Shown piece after piece: positions 1-8,261 of a DNA stretch of 44,182 nt. Where the stretch lies: positions 1 through 44,182 of the forward strand of contig JAHDBJ010000038.1 of NCBI GenBank assembly GCA_020630435.1, read 5' to 3'. Under the pieces are notes generated by a model that did not search any database, was not told the DNA's origin, and saw only the letters and a list, made by a program, of their open reading frames with translations. The DNA is from Saprospiraceae bacterium (GTDB lineage Bacteria > Bacteroidota > Bacteroidia > Chitinophagales > Saprospiraceae). A program made the translations under genes and the position numbers. Within the stretch, counting starts at the first letter, position 1; every line of letters starts with the position of its first letter.

Positions 1-71
1 GGTTGGTTGGATAGAGTCACGTAAAAGCTATACTTATGGGATGACTCATGTTTATAAAAGAGAATTAATGA

Positions 72-308
72 TTAACTCTTTGATTGTTCTTTGTCTTGGA
101 TTCTTTTTCGATCTTCTGCTTTCATTCCTTCTTTAATATCTTCTTCAATAGAGGCTCTAGCAGAATTAAACTCCCGAATTCCTTTGCCAATTCCCCTTGC
201 CAATTCAGGAATCTTTTTCCCTCCAAAAAGGAAAATAATTGCAAAAATAACAACCAACATTTCAGGACCAAAGAAATTAATCCCTGCTATCATACTTATT
301 ATATTCAT
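72..308 (-). CDS. tatA: Sec-independent (twin-arginine) translocase subunit TatA/TatE
   Basis: This 78-residue protein has the TatA layout: a short N-terminus, the FFGPE element at about residues 12-16, one hydrophobic segment (about 17-29), a GG hinge, an amphipathic helix rich in Lys/Arg (KKIPELARGIGKGIREF), and a charged tail. In this family the subunit oligomerises in the inner membrane and forms the passage for folded Tat substrates. No tatC lies in the window, so it is a stand-alone copy here. It starts at ATG 308, 15-20 nt below a good Bacteroidota promoter. The family call is firm; TatA versus TatE cannot be separated. Confidence 0.93.
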   Translation of the reverse strand: MNIISMIAGINFFGPEMLVVIFAIIFLFGGKKIPELARGIGKGIREFNSARASIEEDIKEGMKAEDRKRIQDKEQSKS

Positions 309-329
309 ATCGTAATAATTTTATTTATA

Positions 330-360
330 CAAAATTACTGCTTTTTATTTAGGAATTCAA
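330..360 (-). promoter_or_regulatory. Promoter of tatA (TTG-N20-TAATTTTG)
   Basis: Read on the minus strand, TTG at 360-358 is followed after 20 nt by TAATTTTG at 337-330. This fits the Bacteroidota housekeeping consensus TTG-N17-23-TAnnTTTG. The predicted start of transcription is about 15 nt before the tatA ATG. Confidence 0.6.
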
Positions 361-407
361 TCAAGACTCTTAATATTAGGAATTTGATGCAATAGTTCTA
401 GTAACTT

Positions 408-1007
408 CTATTTAAAAATTCCTTTTCGTTTAATGTTAAAATAGTCCTCGACTGCATTTTCTAAGGTCAGGCTGTTTTCTTTTAGAAAATCGGGGTTTGC
501 GACTGCTTGAATAAATATTTTATCGACTAGGACTAAAAAATTAGGATCAAGCTCTTCTTTCAATACGCCTTCTTCGATGCCTTGTGTATAAAATTTTGTC
601 ATCAAAATGGTTGAAACATCTGCAAATTCGGCTACCTGATTTGACAATTGAGGATATAATTCTTCGATATCTTGTAAAAATTGGTAGGAAATACTTGCCA
701 TTTCTATAGCTGCTGTTTTTAATGCCTTGGTATAGCGTTGTTGGAAGGGTATATTCCTATCTTTTAAAAATAATCCAAACTCCGAGACTTGTGCGATTTT
801 AAGTTCCACAACTGCTTTTAATATTTCGTCACGGGTCGAAAAATATTTATATAGAGTAGCTTTACTTACGCCTAGGAGTTTGGCAATTTCAACCATTGTA
901 TATTTACGAAATCCATTCGCCAAATATACATTCATAAGTTGCTCAATCCAGTCTGCTCGGATATGCGGATTGTTGATACGTTTTTTATTGAGTGGTTTTC
1001 TGCCCAT
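408..1007 (-). CDS. TetR/AcrR family transcriptional regulator
   Basis: The protein has 199 residues with a TetR-type N-terminal DNA-binding domain: helix-turn-helix at about residues 38-58 (VEIAKLLGVSKATLYKYF), followed by the usual STRDEIL helix. The C-terminal part (70-199) is helical, as expected for a ligand-binding and dimerisation domain, but its ligand cannot be read. It lies 24 nt after bcp on the same strand, so the two are probably cotranscribed; no divergent efflux or oxidoreductase gene indicates a target. The start is ATG 1007. Confidence 0.88.
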   Translation of the reverse strand: MGRKPLNKKRINNPHIRADWIEQLMNVYLANGFRKYTMVEIAKLLGVSKATLYKYFSTRDEILKAVVELKIAQVSEFGLFLKDRNIPFQQRYTKALKTAAIEMASISYQFLQDIEELYPQLSNQVAEFADVSTILMTKFYTQGIEEGVLKEELDPNFLVLVDKIFIQAVANPDFLKENSLTLENAVEDYFNIKRKGIFK

Positions 1008-1031
1008 TGGTTTTGGTTCGGTTTGGTCTTG

Positions 1032-1487
1032 CTAATTTTCTAGAATTTGTTGGCTATGTTCCTTTGATTTTACTTTATTAATAATTTTTTCAATATACCC
1101 TTTTCCATCAATAATAAAAGTTGTTCGATGTACTCCATCAAAAATTTTCCCCATAAATTTCTTTTCTCCCCAAACACCATAGGCTTTAAGTGTTTCTAAT
1201 TCCGTATCTGCTAATAAAGAAAAAGGCAATTCAAATTTATTAATAAAATTGGTATGTTTCTTAGAAGAATCTGGACTAACCCCTAGTATTTCATATCCTT
1301 CTTTTTGTAAAAGGCTAAAATTATCTCTCAAGTTACAAGCCTCTACTGTACATGTGGGAGTGTTATCTTTAGGATAAAAATATAGTATCAGTTTTTTCCC
1401 TTCATAGTCTGATAATTTAATGGTTTTTCCATCTTCATTCAGTCCTTCAAAATAAGGGGCTTTATCGCCTTTTTTTAGGTGCATCAT
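1032..1487 (-). CDS. bcp: Thioredoxin-dependent thiol peroxidase (Bcp/PrxQ peroxiredoxin)
   Basis: An approximately 151-residue AhpC/TSA-fold protein of the Bcp/PrxQ class. The peroxidatic motif TPTCTVEAC has its peroxidatic Cys at about residue 46 and a resolving Cys five residues later, the atypical 2-Cys arrangement of E. coli Bcp. The family reduces hydrogen peroxide and organic hydroperoxides using thioredoxin in the cytoplasm. The frame stays open to a TTG at 1541, but I chose ATG 1487 because MMHLKKGDKAP matches the usual family N-terminus and a promoter -7 box overlaps the upstream TTG. Confidence 0.93.
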   Translation of the reverse strand: MMHLKKGDKAPYFEGLNEDGKTIKLSDYEGKKLILYFYPKDNTPTCTVEACNLRDNFSLLQKEGYEILGVSPDSSKKHTNFINKFELPFSLLADTELETLKAYGVWGEKKFMGKIFDGVHRTTFIIDGKGYIEKIINKVKSKEHSQQILEN

Positions 1488-1538
1488 AAATTGTACATTT
1501 TTATTTTTTTTGTAAAAAAAATCAACTGCTGTATCATA

Positions 1539-1546
1539 CAAAGATA
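1539..1546 (-). promoter_or_regulatory. Putative -7 element TATCTTTG upstream of bcp
   Basis: TATCTTTG on the minus strand is a perfect TAnnTTTG match. No clear TTG stands 17-23 nt upstream; that stretch is a T-run. Transcription from here would begin near 1532 and exclude the TTG at 1541, supporting the internal ATG as the bcp start. Confidence 0.4.
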
Positions 1547-1629
1547 ATTTTATAAAAAATGATAAAAAAATAATTCACATCATACACCAAAATAAAATAC
1601 AACTGCATCAATATACTTGAAAGCTTTCC

Positions 1630-1749
1630 GGAAGAAACAAGCATTAGAATCGGCAAGATTTAAATTTATTTTTTTTGAATAAAAAAACGCCTGTTAAATT
1701 GCTTCTGCCGAAATGAACAAATATTTGTTTCTAGAGTTTTGTTTCTTCC
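1630..1749. repeat. Imperfect palindrome with 11-bp perfect terminal inverted repeats
   Basis: GGAAGAAACAA at 1630-1640 is exactly inverted at 1739-1749. Inside, CGGCA...TTTAA (1651-1663) is mirrored by TTAAATTGCTTCTGCCG (1694-1710), and the middle is T8-GAAT-A7. The right arm carries an extra perfect 14-bp palindrome (AACAAATATTTGTT, 1716-1729). It fills most of the 365-nt gap between the divergent bcp and tonB-like genes. Nothing else coding is seen in the gap. It could be a MITE-like insertion or a structured 5' leader. Confidence 0.55.
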
Positions 1750-1852
1750 TCTATTTCCAATTTTAAGTGTCGTCGAATACTCAGCTTATTTTTATGTCTT
1801 GCGCTAGCGTAAGTCTGCTTTTGTATTGTCTAATTTTTAATAAAAAGAAACT

Positions 1853-2656
1853 ATGGAAAAGAGAACAGATATTTCCAAACTACAAAAAAATAGAGGTATT
1901 CATTTAAAAATAGGGATGATTATTGCCCTTAGTTTTTGCTTCTGGGCTTTTAATTATAGTGTAGAAGTTGATGACCATCAACCTGATAACGATGACATTT
2001 TTTGGATTGACGAAGAAATTGAAACCGTTCCCCAAACCAAACAAGAAGAAAAAAGATTACCTCCTCCAAAGGTAGAGGTAAAACAAAACATTGCAGAAGA
2101 AGTTGAAGAGTTGGTGGAATTTATTGAAGAACCAGAACCTCAGCCACAGTCTGAGCCCATTGCTAAACCTATAAAAACAGTTAAAAAGGTGGTCTTAGCC
2201 CCTCCGAAACCCAAGCCTATTGCTCCTAAGCCAAAACCAAAAGTCAAAAAGGAAACTCCCGCTCCAACACCGCCTGTAATTGAAGAGGAAGCAGAAGATA
2301 AAATTTTCGTAGCTGTAGAAAAGATGCCCCTTTTTCATTCGAAATGTAGTAAGTCTTATGACAGCACAGAACGAAAAATTTGTTCCGATCAAGCTTTATT
2401 AAAATACGTCAATAAAAGAATTGATTATCCTACTATTGCTCGAGAGAATGGTATTCAAGGAACAGTTGTTATTAATTTTATTATTGATGAAAAAGGAAAT
2501 GTTACGAATCCTAAAATAATAAAAGACATTGGTGGTGGATGTGGAGAAGAAGCCTTACGTGTCGTGCGTTCAATGTCAAAATGGGTGCCTGGTCAACAAC
2601 AAAACAAGAAAGTTAAGGTACAGTATAATTTACCAGTGAGCTTCAAATTGAAATAA
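1853..2656 (+). CDS. TonB family energy-transducing protein
   Basis: The 267-residue protein has a short cytoplasmic N-terminus, one membrane segment (about 18-35), an acidic then Pro/Lys-rich periplasmic spacer (about 40-150, with PKP repeats), and a C-terminal TonB domain (about 190-267) containing the typical YPTIARENGIQGTVVINFII stretch. Family members couple the inner-membrane proton gradient via ExbB/ExbD to outer-membrane TonB-dependent receptors; such a receptor lies at 28132 but need not be the partner. No exbBD genes are adjacent. The start is ATG 1853. Confidence 0.88.
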   Translation: MEKRTDISKLQKNRGIHLKIGMIIALSFCFWAFNYSVEVDDHQPDNDDIFWIDEEIETVPQTKQEEKRLPPPKVEVKQNIAEEVEELVEFIEEPEPQPQSEPIAKPIKTVKKVVLAPPKPKPIAPKPKPKVKKETPAPTPPVIEEEAEDKIFVAVEKMPLFHSKCSKSYDSTERKICSDQALLKYVNKRIDYPTIARENGIQGTVVINFIIDEKGNVTNPKIIKDIGGGCGEEALRVVRSMSKWVPGQQQNKKVKVQYNLPVSFKLK

Positions 2657-2717
2657 GATTATAACTCTCTTATATGATTAAGGAATAAATATTGGTAGTT
2701 TTTCGACGACTGAAAGA

Positions 2718-2756
2718 GGGCGTTCTCTCAATGTAGAGACGTCCTTTTTCTTTTTT
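2718..2756 (+). terminator. Intrinsic terminator after the tonB-like gene
   Basis: GGGCGTTCTCT (2718-2728) pairs with AGAGACGTCC (2735-2744), with one bulged T and one G-U pair. It is followed by TTTTTCTTTTTT. It lies 61 nt after the tonB-like stop and also separates the convergent DUF3089 gene. Confidence 0.75.
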
Positions 2757-2780
2757 CTGATATAAAAAGTTCGAGTTTAT

Positions 2781-3812
2781 TTATTGAACAACTTCATTTT
2801 TAGAAAGGTATTTTTCTGTTCTAAGCATTGCATTTTTACGAACATTTAAATAAAAAAGGTTAAAATCACCAATATGATAGTTCTTGGTCATAATCAAAAA
2901 ACTACCTTTAAACTTGGGTTTATTCACCCATAATAAGCCTTTATGAACTTTAGCAGATACTAAGTTTTTGGTAAAACCTTCTTTAAATTTTGCTAAGACA
3001 GCTCCTTCGTTTAATGTTTTAGGAGCGAACTCTTCGGTTGTGGTCCATGTCAATGGATTCGTTACGGCGATATTATTTTTTTTTGAATACCACCTTTTAG
3101 GATAATAGCCTTTTTTATATGTACGCCATGTACAAAAACAGCCTGTTTCTTCGGGAGTTTCGCAGGCTTTAATATTTTCAAATTGATCTGCTTGTACAGG
3201 CATTCCAACTAAATAGGCTGCTATTAGTTTTTTTTGTAGGGGTTTTCCATCAAAAAACGCTTTCAATAATGGTCCGCTATGGGTTGTTCCTTGACTATGT
3301 GCAGCAATAATAATTGGACGTCCATCATTGTAATGCTCAAGATAGTATTCAAAAGCGGCTTTTACATCTTGGTATGCTAAATCAAGTGCTTTTTTAGCAG
3401 AACCTTTATCTTTGGTATAATAAGCTTTAATATGCGCTTGTCGATAACGAGGTGCAAACACTCGCCCTGCTCCATTGAATATACTGGCTTGGTGGCGTAT
3501 TGTCCCAAAATCTGTTCTTTCGTTTATCTCGATTTCCTCTAAATCTGCATTCCAAAGTTTTCTTTTCTTTGTATAGGTTGTTGGGTGTATAAAGAAGACA
3601 TCTGCCTTTGCTTCTTTCTGTCGATCTTTAATGCTATTTTCTGGAACGAGATCCGCTTTATCTTTTTTATCAGGTAAGGCTGCCCAAAATTTTGATTGAG
3701 CATAATCAGGAGCTGAGGGCGTTTCAAAAGCATTATCACTTGACGTCCATAAAAAGGCTGCTCCAATCAAATATATAAAAAGGATTTTTTTTGGTATCAT
3801 GTCTAGTATCAT
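2781..3812 (-). CDS. DUF3089 domain protein, alpha/beta-hydrolase-like, exported
   Basis: The 343-residue protein begins with a hydrophobic signal or anchor segment (about 7-22) and then matches the DUF3089 pattern: FFIHPTTY near residue 75, FAPRYRQA near 120, and a nucleophile-elbow motif AAHSQG with Ser at about 173. The family has an alpha/beta-hydrolase fold; the substrate is unknown. It starts 11 nt after the PorE-like gene, suggesting one transcript. ATG 3812 is used; a second ATG at 3800 (MIPKKILF) gives a more typical signal peptide and is equally possible. Confidence 0.85.
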   Translation of the reverse strand: MILDMIPKKILFIYLIGAAFLWTSSDNAFETPSAPDYAQSKFWAALPDKKDKADLVPENSIKDRQKEAKADVFFIHPTTYTKKRKLWNADLEEIEINERTDFGTIRHQASIFNGAGRVFAPRYRQAHIKAYYTKDKGSAKKALDLAYQDVKAAFEYYLEHYNDGRPIIIAAHSQGTTHSGPLLKAFFDGKPLQKKLIAAYLVGMPVQADQFENIKACETPEETGCFCTWRTYKKGYYPKRWYSKKNNIAVTNPLTWTTTEEFAPKTLNEGAVLAKFKEGFTKNLVSAKVHKGLLWVNKPKFKGSFLIMTKNYHIGDFNLFYLNVRKNAMLRTEKYLSKNEVVQ

Positions 3813-3823
3813 TTTATAAAAAC

Positions 3824-5881
3824 CTACTCTTGCTTCGTCATTACTACTTCTACTCTTCTACTCATCTTTTTTTCCTCTTCTGTTTGTCCTTCTAGTGAGC
3901 CTTTCCCTTCTTGTCGGACTACATTTTCGATCGTAACACCCAGTTTTTTTAAATAGTTGACTACTTCTTGGGCTCTCTTTTCAGAGAGTTTTTTATTGTA
4001 ATCTGCATCACCTACATTGTCTGCAAATCCGATAACTTCAACTTTCCAAGCGGGATCTTTTGCCAAAGTCATGGAGACTTTTTTTAACTCCTTGATTGCC
4101 AGAGTATTTAAATCAAATGAATTAAAATCAAAATAAACGAGTACACTACGAACTCTAGTCCTTTTAGGCCCTGTATCTAGCGTCGTTTTAGAATTTGCCA
4201 GTGTTGGAGCGCCTCTTTGTATATTCATCTCTGGTACGGGCTTAGGTTTTGGTTTTGGCTCTATAGGTGCTGTTTTGTGAACAACTGCATCTTGATACCC
4301 CTCAGGTTTTAAACTAATTAAGACGGGAGTCGGTTCTTCGTTATCACTTGGAGGTAAAAATACCGCAGAAAGAAAATAATCATATCCTGGTACTTCAACT
4401 TGAAAAGAGTAGCCTTTATTGCCTTCTAAACAAGCAAAAAACCAACCTTCTTCATCAGATTCTAAAAGCCATTTCTTCCCTGTTCGATAAATTTGAAATT
4501 TGGTAGCAATCGGTTCACTTGTTTGTTTATCAACAATTTTTCCTTCTACATGAATCATCGGAATTGGTCGATATTGAGGGGGGAGCTTCGTATAATATAA
4601 ATCTAATCCTCCTTCTCCACCATATCTTGCTGAAGCAAAATACCCCATTTCTCCATCTCCTTTGATATAAATTCCGAGTTCTTTACTAGGAGAATTGAAT
4701 GGTAAGCCCATATTCTGGGCTTTAGACCACATTTCAAATTTGTCATCATATCGACTAATAAAGATATCACCATCTCCTTGTCCTTCATGTCCATCAGATG
4801 TAAAATAAAGTGTTTTACCATCCGTTGCGATATATGGTGCTTCTTCGTCGTAAGGTGTATTAATACTTTTGCCCATGTTAACCGCATTTCCCCAATCGCC
4901 ATTAGCTAATCGTTTACTCATCCAAATATCTGCTCCACCTAATCCACCTGGTCGGCTGCTACTAAAAAACATTGTATTACCATCACAAGAAATGGAAGGT
5001 TGAGAATCCCAATAATGAGAATTCAATCCTTCAATTCTATTAATTTGAGAAACCTCTCCATCTTCTAACTCTGCCTCATACACATCACATCCTCCTTCTG
5101 AATCAGCCCGTTCACATCCTGCGAAGAAAAAAGTCTTTCCGTGTGTCGCAAATTTTGCCATTCCTTCATTCTTTTTGGTATTAATATCATAACCAATTTT
5201 ACGAGCTTTTTTCCAAGTTCCTAATTCTTCATCAATTGAACTGACAAAGATGTCTTCATCAGCGTGTTTATGTTTTCTAGTAAATACAACTCTTTTACCA
5301 CTACTAATAACCGTAGGTAAATATTCATCTGCTTCAGTATTGATGTCTTTTCCTAAGTTTTTGGCAAAAGCATAGGGCGAGTCCTTAGGTAACTTTAAGA
5401 CATATTCTAGATTTTTTTTTCTTTGAGCTATTATCTTATCATAATCTAATTCAAGACCAGATTCTTTCTTTTTATTGATGTATTTCTCATCCTTCATCTC
5501 TTCATATACTTTATAATAGTACATTGCCCTTTCTATATCATTAGATTTAAAATAGGCTTCTCCACATTCAAAATAAGCCGCTCTTGAGATTTTTGTATTG
5601 GCATCAAATGATTTTTCAAATGCAATTGTAGCTTCTGCATACTCTTCTAGTTCGTAGTGTACTCTCCCCAATTCTCTGTATGCTACAGGAAAATCTTCTT
5701 TGATTTTTATAGTGTATTTTAATTGTTTTTTAGCTCTTTTAAAATTATTTTTATTGATAAAACCTTGTGCTATCTTAAGTGATTCTCTAGCACTATTTGT
5801 TTTTATATAATCAAATTCTTGAGCCATTAATAGATTCCCAAAAAATAAAAAGGCAACGATGTAAAGTATCTTTTTCATCAT
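3824..5881 (-). CDS. PorE-like TPR / PD40 propeller / OmpA family protein
   Basis: This 685-residue exported protein has a signal peptide (about 1-20, ending MAQ), TPR-like helical repeats (about 30-165), a WD40-like/PD40 propeller (about 190-430, with blades such as SCDGNTMFFSSSRPGGLGG), a carboxypeptidase-regulatory-like domain (about 455-540), a PKPKPKP linker, and a C-terminal OmpA peptidoglycan-binding domain (about 580-685, with FADNVGDADYN and LSEKRA). This is the domain order of T9SS PorE. PorE itself is a lipoprotein, whereas no lipobox Cys is seen here, so a paralogue is possible. Likely location: periplasm, bound to peptidoglycan. Confidence 0.85.
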   Translation of the reverse strand: MMKKILYIVAFLFFGNLLMAQEFDYIKTNSARESLKIAQGFINKNNFKRAKKQLKYTIKIKEDFPVAYRELGRVHYELEEYAEATIAFEKSFDANTKISRAAYFECGEAYFKSNDIERAMYYYKVYEEMKDEKYINKKKESGLELDYDKIIAQRKKNLEYVLKLPKDSPYAFAKNLGKDINTEADEYLPTVISSGKRVVFTRKHKHADEDIFVSSIDEELGTWKKARKIGYDINTKKNEGMAKFATHGKTFFFAGCERADSEGGCDVYEAELEDGEVSQINRIEGLNSHYWDSQPSISCDGNTMFFSSSRPGGLGGADIWMSKRLANGDWGNAVNMGKSINTPYDEEAPYIATDGKTLYFTSDGHEGQGDGDIFISRYDDKFEMWSKAQNMGLPFNSPSKELGIYIKGDGEMGYFASARYGGEGGLDLYYTKLPPQYRPIPMIHVEGKIVDKQTSEPIATKFQIYRTGKKWLLESDEEGWFFACLEGNKGYSFQVEVPGYDYFLSAVFLPPSDNEEPTPVLISLKPEGYQDAVVHKTAPIEPKPKPKPVPEMNIQRGAPTLANSKTTLDTGPKRTRVRSVLVYFDFNSFDLNTLAIKELKKVSMTLAKDPAWKVEVIGFADNVGDADYNKKLSEKRAQEVVNYLKKLGVTIENVVRQEGKGSLEGQTEEEKKMSRRVEVVMTKQE

Positions 5882-5892
5882 TATTAATTGAA

Positions 5893-6489
5893 TTAACGAT
5901 TGAGTACTTTTTTACTCATTTCTATAAAAAACTCTCTATTGACTCTAGGCTTAATAGAGTTCTTGGCGATTTCTATAGTGTGGATATTAAAATGTGATTC
6001 AAACAGTTTTAGGTATTCTGTTTTTGTTCCACCGAAAGGTGGTCCTTCATGAGGAAAAGATACTGCGAAAAGCAGTCCAAGCAATTTACCTTTTTTGTGC
6101 AATAATTGTGCTACTTTTTCAATATACTCTACACGTTGTGTCGGTAATATAGCACAAAAGAAAGTTTGTTCTACAATTATATCAACCTGCATTGATAAGT
6201 CAAAGAAATCAGAAATTAATAATTGTTCCTTCGGAAAATCGGGACAATTTTGTTTTAAAATATCAAAAGCTTCTTCTGCCCAATCACATACCCATACATT
6301 TTTGAATCCTTGTTGGTACAAATAAACAGCTTCATGTCCAGCGCCAGCACCTGGAATTAATATCTTGAGTTTTTTATTTTTTTCTTTATCAAAATAATCT
6401 TTAATGGGTCTTGTAATTTTTCCTGTGTCCCAAGGGATATCCTTTTTTTGATAACGTAATTTCCAATATTTTTTATCTAATATTCTCAT
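5893..6489 (-). CDS. TPMT-family SAM-dependent methyltransferase
   Basis: A protein of about 198 residues resembling the thiopurine S-methyltransferase family: the N-terminal YWKLRYQKKDIPWDTGKIT element, the SAM-binding loop LIPGAGAGHEAVYL, VWVCDWAEEAFDIL for motif II, and the late HEGPPFGG motif typical of this family. The substrate is unknown; bacterial relatives act on small thiol, selenium or tellurium compounds. The open frame extends upstream into the carrier gene, but ATG 6489 gives the usual N-terminus and sits 8 nt after the carrier stop. It lies within a four-gene tight run. Confidence 0.85.
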   Translation of the reverse strand: MRILDKKYWKLRYQKKDIPWDTGKITRPIKDYFDKEKNKKLKILIPGAGAGHEAVYLYQQGFKNVWVCDWAEEAFDILKQNCPDFPKEQLLISDFFDLSMQVDIIVEQTFFCAILPTQRVEYIEKVAQLLHKKGKLLGLLFAVSFPHEGPPFGGTKTEYLKLFESHFNIHTIEIAKNSIKPRVNREFFIEMSKKVLNR

Positions 6490-6497
6490 ATAAAAAT

Positions 6498-8003
6498 CTA
6501 AACAGGTGTAAAATAAACCAATACCGTCAGAACAATCATAGTTAGTACTGTAAGTATTCCTAGTAATGGCATTATAAATTTCAACCATTTATCAAAGGTT
6601 ACATCTACCATTGTTAAAGATGCTAGAATCAGCCCTGTTGGTGTAATAAATGCCATTAAGCCCATTCCGTATTGATACGCACTCACAACATTTTCTCTTG
6701 CGATGTCTACAACATCTGCTAAAGGAGCCATGATAGGCATAGAAAGAACTGCCATACCAGAAGAAGATGGTATAAAAAAAGATAAACCTGCATATAAAAA
6801 CATCATAGCATTGATAAAGATACCTTTGGGCATTCCTTCAACACTCGATGAGGCATAATGTAATAACGTATCGCTGATTAGTCCATCATCCATAAGAATC
6901 GTTACGCCTCTTGCCAATCCAATAATTAAAGCTACAGATAATAAATCATTTGCGCCTTTGACAAAAGCATTGACAAAGGTAGTTTCTTTTATAGCTGCTA
7001 CTATGGCAATAACAATTGAGCCAACAAAAAATATAGTTGTCATTTCTAAAAACCACCAATCCCATTGTGATACCCCAGCAATCATCAAAGCGAAGCAAGC
7101 TACAAAAATCAAGAGTACCAATCGAATGCGAGTGGTGAATGTTACTTTTTCATTACTCGTTTTTGTAAGAAACATTTTTTCAATCGATTGTTTTTGAGCA
7201 TAAATCAAAGAAGCTGCAGGATTTTTTCTTACTTTCTCTGCATATCGAATGATGTACCAAATACAAATGATTGTTCCTACTGTTAACATGAACAATCGTC
7301 CTACAATTCCGCTTGTCCAATTGATACCTGCCGAATGGGAAGCAATAATGGCACTAAAAGGATTAACTGTAGATGCCATCGTGCCTATACAAGAACCAAT
7401 ATAGATACTTGCTAAGGCAACCATTGCATCATAACGAGCAGCTAAGAAAACGGGAACCAAAATCGGATAAAAAGCGATTGTTTCTTCCGCTAGTCCAAAT
7501 GTTGTTCCTCCAATGGCTATCAATGCTGTGATAATAATGATTAGAAATTTTTCATTCCCTTTTAGATTTTCTGCAAGACGCCCTACTCCTGCATCAAATG
7601 CACCTGTATGATTTATAACACCAATAAACCCTCCAATTATCAACACAAATAAGATAACATCTATTGCTTCCATAATGCCTTTTAAGGGCGATTGAATAAA
7701 TTCTTTGATCCCTTGTTTATTGCTTGGCATTTTATGGTATGTCCCAGGAATACCTACTGGTTTCCATATATCGCCATTTGTAAATTTGGCTAATGGAATT
7801 TTCATTCCCAAGCTATCTAAGGTCTTTTGAGTAGCTGAATATTCTTTTGTAAAATCCATGGAACTATGAGTAAAGACATTACGTTCTTTATCATACCCCA
7901 ATTTATCATATTTTCCTGCTGGGATAAATTGCGTAGCCAAAGCAACAAAGGCTGCAATTATCAGTAAAACCGTGTGTGCTGTAGGAAATTTGATTTTTTT
8001 CAT
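6498..8003 (-). CDS. YfcC family membrane carrier (basic amino acid / C4-dicarboxylate anaerobic carrier superfamily)
   Basis: A polytopic membrane protein of about 501 residues with the YfcC signature: a first membrane span (TAHTVLLIIAAFVALATQFI), a loop with IPGTY, and later conserved blocks GGTTFGLAEETIAFYPIL, NPFSAIIAS and FFIPSSSGMAVLSMPIMAP. The family is annotated as basic amino acid or C4-dicarboxylate carriers; the real substrate cannot be read. ATG 8003 is preferred over the TTG at 8024. It heads a minus-strand run with the methyltransferase, the PorE-like protein and DUF3089. Confidence 0.88.
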   Translation of the reverse strand: MKKIKFPTAHTVLLIIAAFVALATQFIPAGKYDKLGYDKERNVFTHSSMDFTKEYSATQKTLDSLGMKIPLAKFTNGDIWKPVGIPGTYHKMPSNKQGIKEFIQSPLKGIMEAIDVILFVLIIGGFIGVINHTGAFDAGVGRLAENLKGNEKFLIIIITALIAIGGTTFGLAEETIAFYPILVPVFLAARYDAMVALASIYIGSCIGTMASTVNPFSAIIASHSAGINWTSGIVGRLFMLTVGTIICIWYIIRYAEKVRKNPAASLIYAQKQSIEKMFLTKTSNEKVTFTTRIRLVLLIFVACFALMIAGVSQWDWWFLEMTTIFFVGSIVIAIVAAIKETTFVNAFVKGANDLLSVALIIGLARGVTILMDDGLISDTLLHYASSSVEGMPKGIFINAMMFLYAGLSFFIPSSSGMAVLSMPIMAPLADVVDIARENVVSAYQYGMGLMAFITPTGLILASLTMVDVTFDKWLKFIMPLLGILTVLTMIVLTVLVYFTPV

Positions 8004-8060
8004 TATATCATTTAATTTGAACAAATTATGCTGTTTTTATAACTCTAAGAGTCTCTTAAT

Positions 8061-8215
8061 TAGGTTGACTTAATTAATCGAATAATTTATGACGGAAAAA
8101 TTAAATTTCACTCGTCGTTAAAAAGCCTTGAAAACCAATAGGTTTTCTGCATTTTTTGCCTCGATTGAACTTCAATTTATATTCGTCAAAATGAACTATC
8201 AATTAAGTCAATCTA
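8061..8215. repeat. Long imperfect palindrome, 155 bp, MITE-like
   Basis: TAGGTTGACTTAATT (8061-8075) is inverted at 8201-8215 with one mismatch. TGACG (8090-8094) is mirrored by CGTCA (8184-8188), and the centre is GAAAACC-AATA-GGTTTTC (8130-8147). All three pairs share the same centre at about 8138, so the whole segment can fold on itself. It fills the gap between the divergent YfcC and GNAT genes, with no further coding signal. A non-autonomous element or a structured leader would both fit. Confidence 0.6.
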
Positions 8216-8261
8216 CTTACAGCCTAATAGTAAATATATTCCTAAATTTCTTAAATTAATA

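Noticed and set aside
2-136. Plus-strand reading frame at the left edge (GWIESRKSYTYGMTHVYKRE and onward)
   Set aside because: It overlaps tatA in antisense and has no recognisable domain; it could be the tail of a gene outside the window, but nothing supports that.
1488-1541. N-terminal extension of bcp from TTG 1541
   Set aside because: The extension is low-complexity (FFYKKNKNV), is unlike the family, and overlaps a -7 promoter element; the ATG at 1487 gives the normal N-terminus.
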